From assembly GCF_051401765.1 (NCBI RefSeq), contig NW_027480440.1, positions 4,960,001 to 5,024,000 of the forward strand: a stretch of DNA of 64,000 bases. The letters run 5' to 3'. Shown here in pieces: positions 42,508 through 56,900 of the stretch. The first letter of the stretch is position 1. Each line of letters starts with the position of its first letter. Both the position numbers and the translations under genes were made by a program. The notes under the pieces are model-generated. The model saw only the letters and a program-made list of their open reading frames with translations, had not been told where the DNA came from and made no database searches. This DNA is from Calliopsis andreniformis. Lineage: Eukaryota; Arthropoda; Insecta; Hymenoptera; Andrenidae.

Positions 42508-43827
42508 GTCAATCCTCAAACCTCAATGCTCAGCCCTCAATCCTCAGTCCTCAAACCTCAATCCGGAATCCTCAATCCTGAATCCTCAATCTTCAGTCGT
42601 CAGTCCTCAACAATCAATTGTCAATCCTCAATCCTCAATCTTCAATCCTCAATCCTCAATCCGCAATCCTCAATCCTCAATCTTCAATCCTCAATACTCA
42701 ACCTTGAATCCTCAATCCTCAATCCTCAATCCTCAATGCTCAATGCTCAATCCTCAATCCTCAATCCTCAACCCTCAATCTTCAATCCTCAATACTCAAT
42801 CTGCAATCCTCAATCCTCAATACTCAATCCTCAATCTTCATTCTTCAATCCTCAATACCCAATCCTCAATCTTCAATCCTCAATCCTCAATCCTCAATTC
42901 TCAATCCTCAATCCTCAATCCTCAGACCTCAAACATCAATATTCAACCCTCAGTCCTCGACCTCAATCAACAACCCTCAATCCTCAATCCTCAATCTTCA
43001 ATCATCAATACTCAACCTTCAATCCTCAATCCTCAACCCTCAATCCTCAATCCTCAATCCTCAATGTTCAATCCTCAACACCCAATCCTCAATCTTCAAT
43101 CCTCAATCCTCAATCCTCAATCCTCAATCCTCAGTACTCAATCCTCAATCCTCAATCCTCAGTCCTCAATGCTCAATCCTCAATCCTCAATCCTCAACCC
43201 TCAATCTTCAATCCTCAATAATCAATCTCCAATCCTAGATCCTCAATCCCCAATCTTCAATCCTTAATCCTCAATCTTCAATCCTCATTCCCCAGTCCTC
43301 AATCTTCAATCCTCAATGCTCAATCCTTAATCCTCAATCCTCAGTCCTCAATCCTCAATCCTCAATACTCCAACCTAAATCCTCAACCATCAGTCCTCTT
43401 CGTAAATCCTCAAACCTCAATCGTCAATCCTCAATCTTGAATCATCAATACTCAATCTTCAATTCTCAATCCTCAATCCTCAATCCTCAATCATCAATCC
43501 TTAATATTCAGCACTCAACCGTCAACCATCAATCCTCAGTACTCAACCATCAATCCTCAATTCTCAATACTCAGTAGAATATCCTGAATTCTCATGGTTC
43601 AATACTCAATCCTCAAACATCAACTCTCAACACTGAATCCTCAATACTCAGTCCTCTATCTTCAATCCTCCATCCTCAATCCTCAATCCTCAAGCGTCAA
43701 TCCTCAATCCTGAATCTTCAATCTTCAATCCTCAGTCCTCAAACCTCAATTCTGAATCCTCAATCCTGAGTCCTCAATCGTCAGCCCTCAGCCCTCAACA
43801 ATCAGTTGTCATTCCTCAATCCTCAAT
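42508..43827 (+). repeat. Eta block, copy 4
   Basis: Matches eta copy 1 at offset 19828, with module C at 42922 and core B at 43576. It keeps the 252-base spacing to the next core A at 43828. Confidence 0.85.
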
Positions 43828-44600
43828 AGAATATCCTCAATTCACAGCTTTCAATACTCAATACTCAGTCTGCAATCTTCCATCATGTATCCACAAACAT
43901 CAATTTTCATCACACTACACTCAGCACTCAGTCCTCGATGTTCAATCCTCAATCCTCAATTCTCAATCTTCGATCTTCAATACTGAATCTTCAATCCTCA
44001 ATCCTCAATCCTCAATCCTCAATCCTCAATCCTCATTCCTCAATCCTCAATACTCAATCCTCAATCTTCAATCCTCAATCCTCAATCCTCAGTTCGCAAT
44101 CCTCAATCCTCAATCCTCAGACCTCAGGCATCAATACTAAACACTCAGTCCTCGTCCTCAATCCACAACCCTCAATCCTCAATCCTCAATCTTCATTCAT
44201 CAATATTCAACCTTCAATCCTCAATCCTCAATCCTCAATCCTCAATCCTCAAACCTCAATGTTCAATTCTCAACACCCAAACCTCAATCTTCAATCCTCA
44301 ATCCTCAATCCTCAATCCTCAATCCTCAATCCTCAATCCTCTGTCCTCCAACCTCAATCCTGAATCCACAATCCTGAATCCTCAAGCTTCAGCCCTCAGT
44401 TCTCAACAATCAGTTGTCAATCCTTAATCCTCAATAGAATATCATCAATTCACAGTTTTCAATACTCAATACTCATTCTGCAATCTTCAAATCTCTATCC
44501 ACAAACATCAATACTCATCACTCAACCCTAAACACTCCGTCCCCAATCCTCAATCTTCAATCCCCAATCCTCACTCCTCTATCCTCAATCCTCAATTTTC
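43828..44600 (+). repeat. Iota block, copy 2
   Basis: Core A at 43828 and 44436 flank module C at 44117. It matches iota copy 1 at offset 15797. Confidence 0.83.
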
Positions 44601-44779
44601 AACCCTCAATCCTCAAACCTCAATCCTCAATCCTCAATCCTCAATCCTCATTCTTCAATCCTCAACACCCAATACTCAATCTTCAATGCTCAATACTCAA
44701 TCCTCAATCCTCAATCCTCAATGTTCAATTCTCAACACCCAAACCTCAATCTTCAATCCTCAATCCTCAATCCTCAATC

Positions 44780-46040
44780 ATCAATCCTCAGTGCTCAATC
44801 CTCAATCCTCAATCCTCAGTCCTCAATCCTCAACCCTCAATCCTCAAACCTCAATCCTCAACCGTCAGTCCACGTCCTCAATCCTCTACCCTCAATCCTC
44901 AATCCTCAATCTTCAATCCTCAATACTCAATATTCAATCCTCAAACATCAATCCTCAATCCTCAATCTTCAATCCTCAATCCTGAATCCTCAATCCTCAA
45001 TCCACATTCTTCAATCCGCAATACCCAATCCTCAATCTACAATACTCAATACTCAATCCACAATTCTCAATCCTCAATCCTCAGCCCTCAGTCCTCAAAC
45101 CTCAATCCTCAACACTCAGCCCTCATCCTCAATCCTCAATCCTCAATCCTCAATCCTCAATCTTCAATCCTCAATACTCAATCTTCAGTAATCAATCCTC
45201 AATACTCAATCCTCAATACTCAATCCTCAATCGTCAATACTCAATCCCCAATCCTCAATCTTCAATCCTCAATCCTCAATCCTCAATCCCCAATCCTCAA
45301 TCTTCAATCCTCAATACACAATCTTCAATCCTCAATCCTCAATCCTCAATCCTCAATCCTCAATCCTCCATCCTCAATCATCAATCCTCAATCCTCAATC
45401 CTAAATCTTCAATCCTCAATACTCAATATTCAATCCTCAATCCTCAATCCTCAATCCTCAATCCTCAATCCTCAATCCTCAATCCTCAATCTTCAATCCT
45501 CAATACTCAGTCTTCAATCCTCAATCCTCAATCCTCAATCCTCAATCCTCATTCTTCAATCCTCAATACCAAATCCACAATCTTCAATCCTCTATCCTCA
45601 ATCCTCAATTCTCAATCCTCAGTCCTCAGTCCTCAGACCTCAAACAGCAATACTCAACCCTCACTCCTCGTCCTCAATCCACAACCATCAATACTCAATC
45701 CTCAATCTTCAATCATCAATATTCAATCTTCAGTCCTCAATCCTCAATTTTCAATACGCAATACACAATCCTCAATCTTCAATCCTCAATCCTCAATCCT
45801 CTATCCTCAATCCTCAGTCCTCGAACCTCAAACCTGTATCCTCAATCCTGAATCCTCAATCTTCAGACCTCGGTCCTCAACAATCAGTCGTCAATTCTGA
45901 ATCCTCAATAGAATATCATCAATTCACAGTTTTCAATACTCAATACTCAATCTGCAATTTTCACATCTCTATCCACAAACATCAATTCTCATCATTCAAC
46001 CCTCAACACTCAGTCCCCAATCCCCAATCTTCAATACTCA
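44780..46040 (+). repeat. Theta block, copy 4 (left-truncated)
   Basis: Matches 29953-31206 at offset 14827, then 14834 (one heptamer more), with module C at 45633 and core A at 45910. It lacks the AGAAGAT core that opens the other theta copies. Confidence 0.83.
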
Positions 46041-47950
46041 ATCCTCAATCCTCAATCCTCGATCCTCAATCTTCAATCCTCAATACTCAATCTTCAATCC
46101 TCCATCCTCAATCGTCAATCCTCAATCCTCAATCCTCAATCGCCCGGCTTCAATCCTCAATACTCAATCTTCAATCCTCAATCCTCAATCCTCATTCCTC
46201 ATTCCTCATTCTTCAATCCTCAACAGCCAATCCTCAATCTTCAAACCTTAATCCTCAATCCTCAACTCTCAATCCTCAATCCTCAGTCCTCAGTCCACAA
46301 ACATCAATCCTCAACCCTCAGCCCTTATCCTAGATCCTCAATCCTCAAACTTCAATCCTCAATCCCCAATCCTCAATACTCACTCCTCAATCTTCAATCA
46401 TCAATATTCAATCTTCAGTCTTCAATCTTCAATCCTCAATCCTCAATCCTCAATCCTCAATGTTCAATGCGCAATACCCAATCCTCAATCTTCAATAGTC
46501 AATCCTCAATCGTCAATCCTCAATCCTCACTCCTCAGTCCTCAAACATCAAACCTGAATCCTCAATCCTGAATCCTCAACATTCAGACCTCAGTCCTCAA
46601 CAATCAGGTGTCAATTCTCAATCCTCAATGGAATATCATCAACCCACAGTTTTCAATACTCAATACTCAATCTGCAATCTTCAAATCTCTATCCACAAAC
46701 ATCAATTCTCATCATTCAACCCTCAACACTCAGTCCCCAATCCTCAATCTTCAATCCTCAATCCACAATCCTCAATCCACGATCCACAATCTTCAATCCC
46801 CAATACTCAATCTTCAATCCTCCATCCTCAATCCTCAATCCTCAATCCTCAATCCTCAATCTTCAGGCTTCAATCCTCAATACTCAATATTCAATCCTCA
46901 GTCCTCAATCCTCAATCCTCAATCCTCAGTCCTCAGTCCTCAAACCTCAATCGTCAACCCTCAGCCCTCATCCTCAATCCTCAATCGACAATCCGCAATC
47001 CTCAAACTTCAATCCTCAATACTCAATCTTCAATCTTCAATCCTCAGTCCTCAAACCTCAATTCTGAATCCTCAATCCTGAGTCCTCAATCTTCAGCCCT
47101 CTGGCCTCAACAATCAGTAGTCAATCCTCAATCCTCAATAGAATATCCTCAATTCACAGTTCTCAACACTCAATACTCAGTCTGCAATCTTCAAACCTCT
47201 ATCCACAAACATCAATTCTCATCCCTCAACCCTCAACACTCAGTCCTCAATGTTCAATCCTCAATCCTCAATTCTCAATGTTCAATCCTCAATACTGAAT
47301 CTTCAATCCTCAATCCTCAATCCTCAATCCTCAATCCTCTGTCCTCAATCCTCAATCTTCAATTCTCATTCCCCAATCTTCAACCTTCTATCCCCAATAC
47401 TCAATCCTCAATCCTCAATCCTCAATCCTCAATCCTCAATCTTCAATCCTCAATACTCAATCTTCAGTCCTCAATCCTCAATCTTCAATCATCAATCCTG
47501 AATCCTCAATCTTCAATCCTCAATACTCAATCTTCAATCCTCAATCCTCAACTCTCAATCCTCAATACTCAATCCTCAATCCTCAATCCTCAATCCTCAA
47601 TCCTCAATACTCAACCGTCAATCCTCAATTCCCAATACTCAATAGAATATCCTGAATTCTCAGGATTCTATACTCAAACCTCAATCCTCAACCCTCAGCC
47701 CTCATTCTCAATCCTCAAACCACAACCCACAATCCTCAAACTTCAAACCTCAACCGTCAGTCCTCGTCCTCAATCCCCAACCATCAATCCTCAATCCTCC
47801 CATCTTCAATCATCAATACTCAATCTTCAATCCTCAATCCTCAATCCTCAATTCTCAATCCTCAATCCTCAACATTCAACACTCAACCCTCAACCATCAA
47901 TCCTCAATACTCAATCATCAATCCTCAATAGTCAATCATCAATCCTCAAT
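46041..47950 (+). repeat. Mosaic of kappa, delta-like and 16.3-kb-like segments
   Basis: In order: kappa-like sequence (GTTCAATGCGCAATAC near 46460), core A at 46630, delta-like sequence with core A at 47140 (offset 31550 from 15590), then a segment with core B at 47644 matching about 16240-16610. The 8-base unit TCCCATCT recurs near 47798. Confidence 0.78.
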
Positions 47951-47954
47951 TCTC

Positions 47955-48780
47955 AATCCTCAGACTTCAAACATCAACACTCAACCCTCAGTCCTCGTCC
48001 TCAATCCACAACCATCAATCCTCAATCCTGAATCTTCAATCATCAATATTCAATCTTCAATCCTCAATGCTCAATCCTCAATCCTCAACCCTCAATACTC
48101 AATGTTCAATCCTCAATACCCAATCCTCAGTCTTCAGTCCTCAATCCTCAATCCTCAATCCTCAACCCTCAATCCTCAGTCCTCAAACCTCAATACTGAA
48201 TCCTCAATCCTGAATCCCCAATCTTCAGGCCTGAGTCCTCAACAATCGGTTGTCAATCCTCAATCCTCAATAGAGTATCCTCAATTCGCAGGTTTCAATA
48301 CTCAATACTCAACCTGCAATCTTCAAATCTCTATCCACAAACATCAATTTTCATCACTCAACACTCAACACTCAGTCCCCAGTCCTCAATCTTCAGTCCT
48401 CAACAATCAATCCTCAATCCTGAATCCTTAATCCTCAATCCTCAATCCTCATTCTTCAATCCTCAATACCCAATCCGCAATCTTCAACCCTCAGCCCTCA
48501 TCCTCAATCCTCAATCCTCAATCCTCAACCATCAATCTTCAATCCTCAATACTCAACATTCAATAATCAATCCTCAATCCTCAATCCTCAATAATCAATC
48601 CTCAATCGTCAATCCTCAATCCCCAATCCTCAATCTTCAATTCTCAATCCTCAATCCTCAATCCTCAATCCTCAATCTTCAATCCTCAATACTCAATCTT
48701 CAATCCTCAATCCTCAATCCTCAATCCTCAATCCTCAATCCTCAATCCTCAATCTTCAATCCTCAATCCTCAATCCTCAA
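47955..48780 (+). repeat. Epsilon block, copy 4 (right part)
   Basis: Matches from about 19975 at offset 27980, with module C at 47960 and the AGAGTAT core at 48272. The left part of epsilon is missing because the preceding segment joins inside it. Confidence 0.84.
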
Positions 48781-50851
48781 TTCTCAATCCTCAATCCTCA
48801 ATCCTCAGACCTCAAACAGCAATACTCAACCCTCAGTCCTCGTCCTCAATCCACAACCATCAATACTCACTCCTCAATCTTCAATCATCAATATTCAATA
48901 TTCAGTCTTCAATCTTCAATCATCAATCCTCAATCCTCAATCCTCAATGTTCAATGCGCAATACCCAATCCTCAATCTTCAATAGTCAATCCTCAATCGT
49001 CAATCCTCAATCCTCAATCCTCAATCCTCAATCCTCAGTCCTCAAACATCAAACCTGAATCCTCAATCCTGAATCCTCAACATTCAGACCTCAGTCCTCA
49101 ACAATCAGGTGTCAATTCTCAATCCTCAATGGAATATCATCAACTCACAGTTTTCAATACTCAATACTCAATCTGCAATCTTCAAATCTCTATCCACAAA
49201 CATCAATTCTCATCATTCAACCCTCAACACTCAGTCCCCAATCCTCAATCTTCAATCCTCAATCCACAATCCTCAATCCTCGATCCACAATCTTCATTCC
49301 TCAATACTCAATCTTCAATCCTCCATCCTCAATCCTCAATCCTCAATCCTCAATCCTCAATCTTCAGGCTTCAATCCTCAATACTCAATATTCAATCCTC
49401 AGTCCTCAATCCTCAATCCTCATTCCTCAACCCTCATTCTTCAATCCTCAATAACCAATCCTCAATCCTCAATCCTCAATCCTCAATCCTCATCTCTCAA
49501 TCCTCAACCCTCAATCCTCAATCCTCAATCCACATTCTTCAATCCTCAACATCCAATCCTCAATCTTCATTCCTCAGTCCTCAATCCTCAATGTTCAATC
49601 CTCAATACCCAATCCTCAATCTTCAATCCTCAATCCTCAATCCTCAATCGTCAATCCTCAATCCTCAATCCTCAGTCCTCAAACCTCAATCCTGAATCCT
49701 CAATCCTGAATCCTCAATCTTCAGACCTCGGTCCTCAACAATCAGTCGTCAATTCTGAATCCTCAATAGAATATCATCAATTCACAGTTTTCAATACTCA
49801 ATACTCAATCTGCAATTTTCACATCTCTATCCACAAACATCAATTCTCATCATTCAACCCTCAACACTCAGTCCCCAATCCTCAATCTTCAATACTCAAT
49901 CCTCAATCCTCAATCCTCGATCCTCAATCTTCAATCCTCAATACTCAATCTTCAATCCTCCATCCTCAATCGTCAATCCTCAATCCTCAATCCTCAATCG
50001 CCCGGCTTCAATCCTCAATACTCAATCTTCAATCCTCAATCCTCAATCCTCATTCCTCATTCCTCATTCTTCAATCCTCAACACCCAATCCTCAATCTTC
50101 AAACCTTAATCCTCAATCCTCAACTCTCAATCCTCAATCCTCAGTCCTCAGTCCACAAACCTCAATCCTCAACCCTCAGCCCTTATCCTAGATACTCATC
50201 CTCAAACTTCAATCCTCAATCCCCAATCCTCAAATCTCAATCCTCAATCCTCAGTCTTCAGTCCTCAAACCTCTACCCTCAACCCTCAGCCCTCATCCTC
50301 AGTCCTCAATCCTCAATCCTCAATCCTCAATCTTCAATCCTCAGTCCCAAATCCTCAATCTTCAATACTCAATCCTCAATCCTCAACCTTCAATCCTCAA
50401 TCCTCAGTCCACAAACCTCAATTCTGAATCCTCAACCCTGAGTCCTCAATCTTCAGCCCTCAGTCCTCAACAATCAGTAGTCAATCCTCAATCCTCAGCA
50501 GAATATCCTCAATTCACATTTTTCAACACTCAATACTCGATCTGCAATCTTCAAACCACTATCCACAAACATCAATTCTCATCACTCCAACCTCAGCACT
50601 CAGTCCTCAACGTCCAACCCTCAATCCTCAATTCTCAATCTTCAATCCTCAATACTGTACCTTCAATCCTCAATACTCAATCATCAATCCTCAATCCTCA
50701 ATCTTCAATCCTCAATACTCAATCTTCAATCCTCCATCCTCAATCCTCAATCCTCAATACTCAATCCTCAATCTTCAGGCTTCAATCCTCAATACTCAAT
50801 ATTCAATCCTCAGTCCTCAATCCTCAATTCTCAATCCTCAATCCTCAGTCC
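48781..50851 (+). repeat. Kappa segment, GGAATAT core and further core A boxes
   Basis: Module C at 48805 and core A at 49131, 49768 and 50500. The 49768 region matches 45910 and 39337. The part at about 49500-49690 matches about 32090-32285, including a TTCAATCCTCAACATCC stretch. Confidence 0.75.
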
Positions 50852-51961
50852 TCAGTCCTCAAACCTCAATCGTCAATCCTCAATCCCCAATCCTCAATCT
50901 TCAATCGTCAATCCACAAGCCTCAAACATCAATCCTCAATATTCAACACACAACCCTCAACCATCACTCCTCAATACTCAACCATCAATCCTCAATTCTC
51001 AATACTCAATAGAATATCCTGAATTCTCACGGTTCAATACTCAATCCACAAAACTCAATAATCAAATCTCAATTCTCAAACAACAATTCTCAACACTCAA
51101 TCCTCAATACTCAGTCCTCTCTCTACAATCCTCCATCCTCAGTCCTCGATCTTCAAGCGTCAATCCTCAATTCTCAATCCTCAACCCTCAATCCTCAGTC
51201 CTCAAACCTCAATCCGGAATCCTCAATCCTGAATTCTCATTCTTCAGCCGTCGGTCCTCAACAATCAATTGTCAATCCTCAATCCTCAACAGAATATCCT
51301 CAATACACAGTTTTCAATACTCAATCCCCATTCTTCAATCTTCAAATCTCAATCCACAAACATCAGTTCTCATCACTCAACCCTCAACACTCAGTCCTCA
51401 ATCTTCAATCCTCAATCCTCAATCCTCAATCTTCAATCCTCAATACTCAATCCTCAATCCTCAATCCTCAATTCTCAATCCTCAATCCTCAGCCCTCAGT
51501 CCTCAAACCTCAATCGTCAACCCTCAGCCCTCATCCTCAATCCTCAATCGACAATCCGCAATCCTCAATCTTCAATCCTCAATACTCAATCTTCAATCCT
51601 CAATCCTCAATCCTCAATTCTCAATCCTCAATCCTCAGTACTCAGTCCTCAAACCTCAATCGTCAACCCTCAGCCCTCATCCTCAATCCTCAATCGACAA
51701 TCCGCAATCCTCAAACTTCAATCCTCAATCTTCAATCTTCAATCCTCAGTCCTCAAACCTCAATTCTGAATCCTCAATCCTGAGTCCTCAATCTTCAGCC
51801 CTCAGTCCTCAACAATCAGTAGTCATTCCTCAATCCTCAATAGAATATCCTCAATTCACAGTTCTCAACACTCAATACTCAGTCTGCAATCTTCAAACCT
51901 CTATCCACAAACATCAATTCTCATCCCTCAACCCTCAACACTCAGTCCTCAATGTTCAATC
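50852..51961 (+). repeat. Delta block, copy 2
   Basis: Matches 14593-15709, with core B at 51011 and core A at 51291 and 51842. The 280-base B-to-A spacing is kept. The next core A is 551 bases on, against 558 in copy 1, a difference of one heptamer. Confidence 0.85.
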
Positions 51962-52234
51962 CTTAATCCTCAATCGTCAATCCTCAAGCCCCAATCCTCA
52001 ATCCTCAATCTTCAATCCTCAATCCTCAATCCTCAATCCTCAATCCTCAATCTTCAACCATCAATCTTCAATCCTCAATACTCAACATTTAATAATCAAT
52101 CCTCAATTCTCAATCCTCAATAATCAATCCTCAATCGTCAATCCTCAAGCCCCAATCCTCAATCTTCAATCCTCAATCCTCAATCCTCAATCCTCAATCC
52201 TCAATCTTCAATCCTCAATACTCAATCCTCAGTC
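51962..52234 (+). repeat. Short segment resembling the 154-bp duplication region
   Basis: Resembles about 34740-34980, including CCATCAATCT and AATAATCAATCC stretches, and links delta copy 2 to zeta copy 2. It has no core box. Confidence 0.7.
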
Positions 52235-53937
52235 CTTAAACCTCAATCCGGAATCCTCAATCCTGAATCCTCATTCTTCAGCCGTCGGTCCTCAACAATC
52301 AATTGTCAATCCTCAATCCTCAACAGAATATCCTCAATTCACAGTTTTCAATACTCAATCCCCATTCTTCAATCTTCAAATCTCAATCCACAAACATCAA
52401 TTCTCATCACTCAACCCTCAACACTCAGTCCTCAATCTTCAATCCTCAATCCTCAATCCTCAATCTTCAATCCTCAATACTCAATCTGCAATCCTCAATC
52501 CTCAATCATCAATCCTCAATACTCATTCTTCAATCCCCAATACCCAACCCTCAATCTTCAATCCTCAATCCTCAATCCTCAATTCTCAATCCTCAATCCT
52601 CAATCCTCAGACCTCAAACATCAATATTCAACCCTCAGTCCTCGACCTCAATCCACAACCCTCAACCCTCAATCCTCAATCTTCAATCATCAATAATCAA
52701 TCTTCAATCCTCAATACTCAATCTTCAATCCTCAATCCTCAATCCTCAATCCTCAATCCTCAATGCTCAATCCTCAATCCTCAGCCCTGAGTCCTCATCC
52801 TCAATTCTCAATCCTCAATACTCAATCATCAGTCCTCAATCCACAATCCTCAATCCTCAAACCTCAATCCTCAATCGTCAGTCCTCGTCCTCAATCCTCA
52901 ACACTCAATCCTCAATCCTCAATCTTCAATCATCAATACTCAACCTTCAATCCTCAATCCTCAATCTTCAATCCTCAATTCTCAATTCTCACTCCTCAAT
53001 ACTCAATCCTCAAACGTCAATCCCCAATCCCCAATCCGCAATCTTCAATCCTCAATCCTCAATCCTCAATCCTCAATCCTCAATCTTCAATCCTCAATAC
53101 TCAATCTTCATCCCTCAATCCTCAATCCTCAATCCTCAATCTTCAATTCTCAATCCTCAATACTCAATCCTCAAACCTCAATCCTCAATCCTCAATCCTC
53201 AATCCTCATTCTTCAATCCTCAACACCCAATACTCAATCTTCAATCCTCAATGCTCAACCCTCAATTCTCAATCCTCAATCCTCAATCCTCAGACCTCAA
53301 ACATCAATACTCAACCCTCAGTCATCGTACTCAATCCACAACCCTCAATCCTCATTCCTCAGTCCTCAATCCTCAATCCTCAATCCTCAAACCTCATTCC
53401 CCAACCGTCGGTCCTCGTCCTCAATCCTCAAACATCAATCCTCAATCCTTAATCTTCAATTATCAATACTCAATCTTCAATCCTCAATGCTCAATCCACA
53501 ATCCTCAATCCTCAATCCTCAATATTTATCACACAACCCTCAACCACCAATCCTCAATAGTCAACCATCAATCCTCAATACTCAATACTCGATAGAATAT
53601 CCTGAATTCTCATGATTCAATACTCAATCCTCAATATTCAATAATCAAATCTCAATCCTCAAACATCAATTCTCAACACACACTCCTCAATACTCAGTCC
53701 CCTCTCTTCAATCCACCATCCTCAATCCTCAATCCTCAAGCGTCAATCCTCAAACCTCAATGCTCAGCCCTCAATCCTCAGTCCTCAAACCTCAATCCGG
53801 AATCCTCAATCCTGAATCCTCAATCTTCAGTCGTCAGTCCTCAACAATCAATTGTCAATCCTCAATCCTCAATCTTCAATCCTCAATCCTCAATCCGCAA
53901 TCCTCAGATCCTCAATCTTCAATCCTCAATACTCAAC
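52235..53937 (+). repeat. Zeta block, copy 2
   Basis: Core A at 52325, module C at 52607 and 53290, core B at 53594. It matches zeta copy 1 with one heptamer of length difference over about 1.7 kb. Near 53902 the phase slips through TCAGATCC, an 8-base unit. Confidence 0.86.
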
Positions 53938-56900
53938 CTTGAATCCTCAATCCTCAATCCTCAATCCTCAATGCTCAATGCTCAATCCTCAATCCTCAAT
54001 CCTCAACCCTCAATCTTCAATCCTCAATACTCAATCTGCAATCCTCAATCCTCAATCCTCAATCCTCAATCCCCAATCCTCAATCCTCAATCCTCAGTCC
54101 TCAAACCTCAATCTTCAATCCTCAATACTCAATCTTCAATCCTCAATCCTCAATCCTCGGTCCTCAATCCTCAATCGTCAATCTCCAATCCTGAATACTC
54201 AATCTTCAATCCTCAATCCTCAATCCTCAATCCTCAATCCTCAATCCTCATTCTTAAATCCTCAATACCCAATCCTAAATCTTCAATCCTGAATCCTCAA
54301 TCCTAAATTCTCACTCCTCAATCCTCAGTCCTCAGTCATCAAATCTCAATCCTCAAACCTCAGCCCTCATCCTCAATCCTCAATCCTCAATCCTCAATCC
54401 TCAATCCTCAATCTTCAATCCTCAATTTTCAATCTTCAATAATCAATCCTCAATGCTCAATCCTCAATACTCAATACTCAATCTTCAATCCTCAATCCTC
54501 AATTCTCAATCCTCAATGCTCAATACTCTATCGTCAATCCTCAATCCCCAATCCTCAATCTTCAATCCTCAATCCTCAATACTCAATCTTCAAGCCTCAA
54601 TACTCAATCTTCAAACCTCAATCCTCAATTCTCAAACCTCAATGCTCAATACTCAATCGTCAATCCTCAATCCCCAATCCTCAATCTTCAATCCTCAATC
54701 CTCAATCCTCAATCCTCAATCCTCAGTCCTCAATCTTCAATCCTCAATGCTCAATCCTCAATACTCAATACTCAATCCTCAATCCTCAATCCTCAACTCT
54801 GAATCCTCAATCCTCAACCCTCAGACCTCAAACATCAGTACTCAACCTTCAGTCCTCGTCCTCAATCCACAACACTCAATCCTCGATCCTCAATCTTCAA
54901 TCATCAATATTCAATTTTCAATGCTCAATCCTCAATCCTCAGACCTCAAACATCAATCCTCAATCCTCAATCCTCAATCCTCAACCCTCAATCCTCATTC
55001 CTCAAACCTCAATCCTCAGCACTCAGCCCTCATCCTCAATTCTCAATTCTCAATTCTCAATTCTCAATCATCAATCCTCAATCCTCAAACCTCAATCCTG
55101 AATCCACAATCCTGAATCCTCAATCTTCAGCCCTCAGTCCTCAACAATCAGTTGTCAATCCTTAATCCTCAATAGAATATCATCAATTCACAGTTTTCAA
55201 TACTCAATACTCATTCTGCAATCTTCAAATCTCTATCCACAAACATCAATACTCATCACTCAACCCTAAACACTCCGTCCCCAATCCTCAATCTTCAATC
55301 CCCAATCCTCACTCCTCTATCCGCAATCCTCAATTTTCAACCCTCAATCCTCAAACCTCAATCCTCAATCCTCAATCCTCAATCCTCATTCTTCAATCCT
55401 CAACACCCAATACTCAATCTTCAATGCTCAATACTCAATCCTCAATTCTCAATCCTCAATCCTCAATCCTCAGACCTCAAACATCAATCCTCAACCCTCA
55501 GTCATCGTCCTCAATCCACAACCCTCAATCCTCAACCCTCAGTCCTCAATCCTCAATCCTCAATCCTCAAACCTCAATCCTCAACCGTCAGACCTCGTCC
55601 GCAATCCTCAAACATCAATCCTCAATCCTTAATCTTCAATCATCAATACTCAATCTTCAATCCTCAATCCTAAATCCTCAATCCTCAATCGCCAATCCTC
55701 AATCTTCAATCCTCAATCCTCAACCGTCAATCCTCAATCCTCAATCTTCAATCCTCAATACTCAATCTTCAATCCTCAATCCTCAATTCTCAATCCTCAA
55801 TCCTCAATGCTCAATCCTCAATCCTCAATCTTCAATCATCAATACTCAATCCTCAATCTTCAATCCTCAATACTCAATCTTCAATCCTCAATACTCAATC
55901 TTCAATCCTCAATCCTCAATCCTCAATCCTCAATCCTCAATCCTCAATCCTCAATCCTCAGTCTTCAATCCTCAGTCCCCAATCCTCAATCTTCTATCCC
56001 CAATACTCAATCCTCAGTCCTCAATCCTCAATCCTCAATCTTCAATCCTCAATACTCAATCTTCAATCCTCAATCCTCAATCCCCAATCCTCAGTCATCA
56101 ATCCTCAAACATCAATTCTCAACACTCAATTCAAAATACTCAGTCCTCTCTCTTACAATCCTCCATTCTCAATCCTCAATCTTCAAGCGCCAATCCTCAA
56201 TCCTCAATCCTCAACCCTCAATCCTCAGTCCTCAAACTTCAATGCGGAAACCTCAACCCTGAATCCTCAATCTTCAGACGTCGGTCCTCAACAATCAATT
56301 GTCAATCCTCAATCCTCAATAGAATATCCTCAATTCACAGTTTTCAATACTCAATCCCCATTCTTCAATCTTCAAATCTCAATCCACAAACATCAATTCT
56401 CATCACTCAACCCTCAACGCTCAGTCGTCAATCTTCAATCCTCAATACTCAATCTTCAATCCTCAATCCTCAATCCTCAATCCCCAATCCTCAATCCTCA
56501 ATCCTCAATCCTCAATCTTCAATCCTCAATACAAAAACTGCAATTCTCAATCCCCAGTCCTCACTCCTCAGTCCTCATTCTTCAATCCTCAATACCGAAT
56601 CCTCAGTCTTCAATTCTCAATCCTCAATCATCAATTCTCAATCCTCAATCCTCAATCCTCAGACTTCAAACATCAATAGTCAACCCTCAGTCCTCGTTCT
56701 CAATCCACAACACTCAGTCCTCAATCCTCAATCTTCAATCATCAATATTCAATCTTCAATCCTCAATCCTCAATCCTCAATCCTCAACCCTCAATACTCA
56801 ATGTTCAATCCTCAATACCCAATCCTCGGTCTTCAATCCTCAATCCTCAAGCCTCAATCCTCAATCCTCAATCCTCAGTCCTCAATCCTCAATCCTCAGA

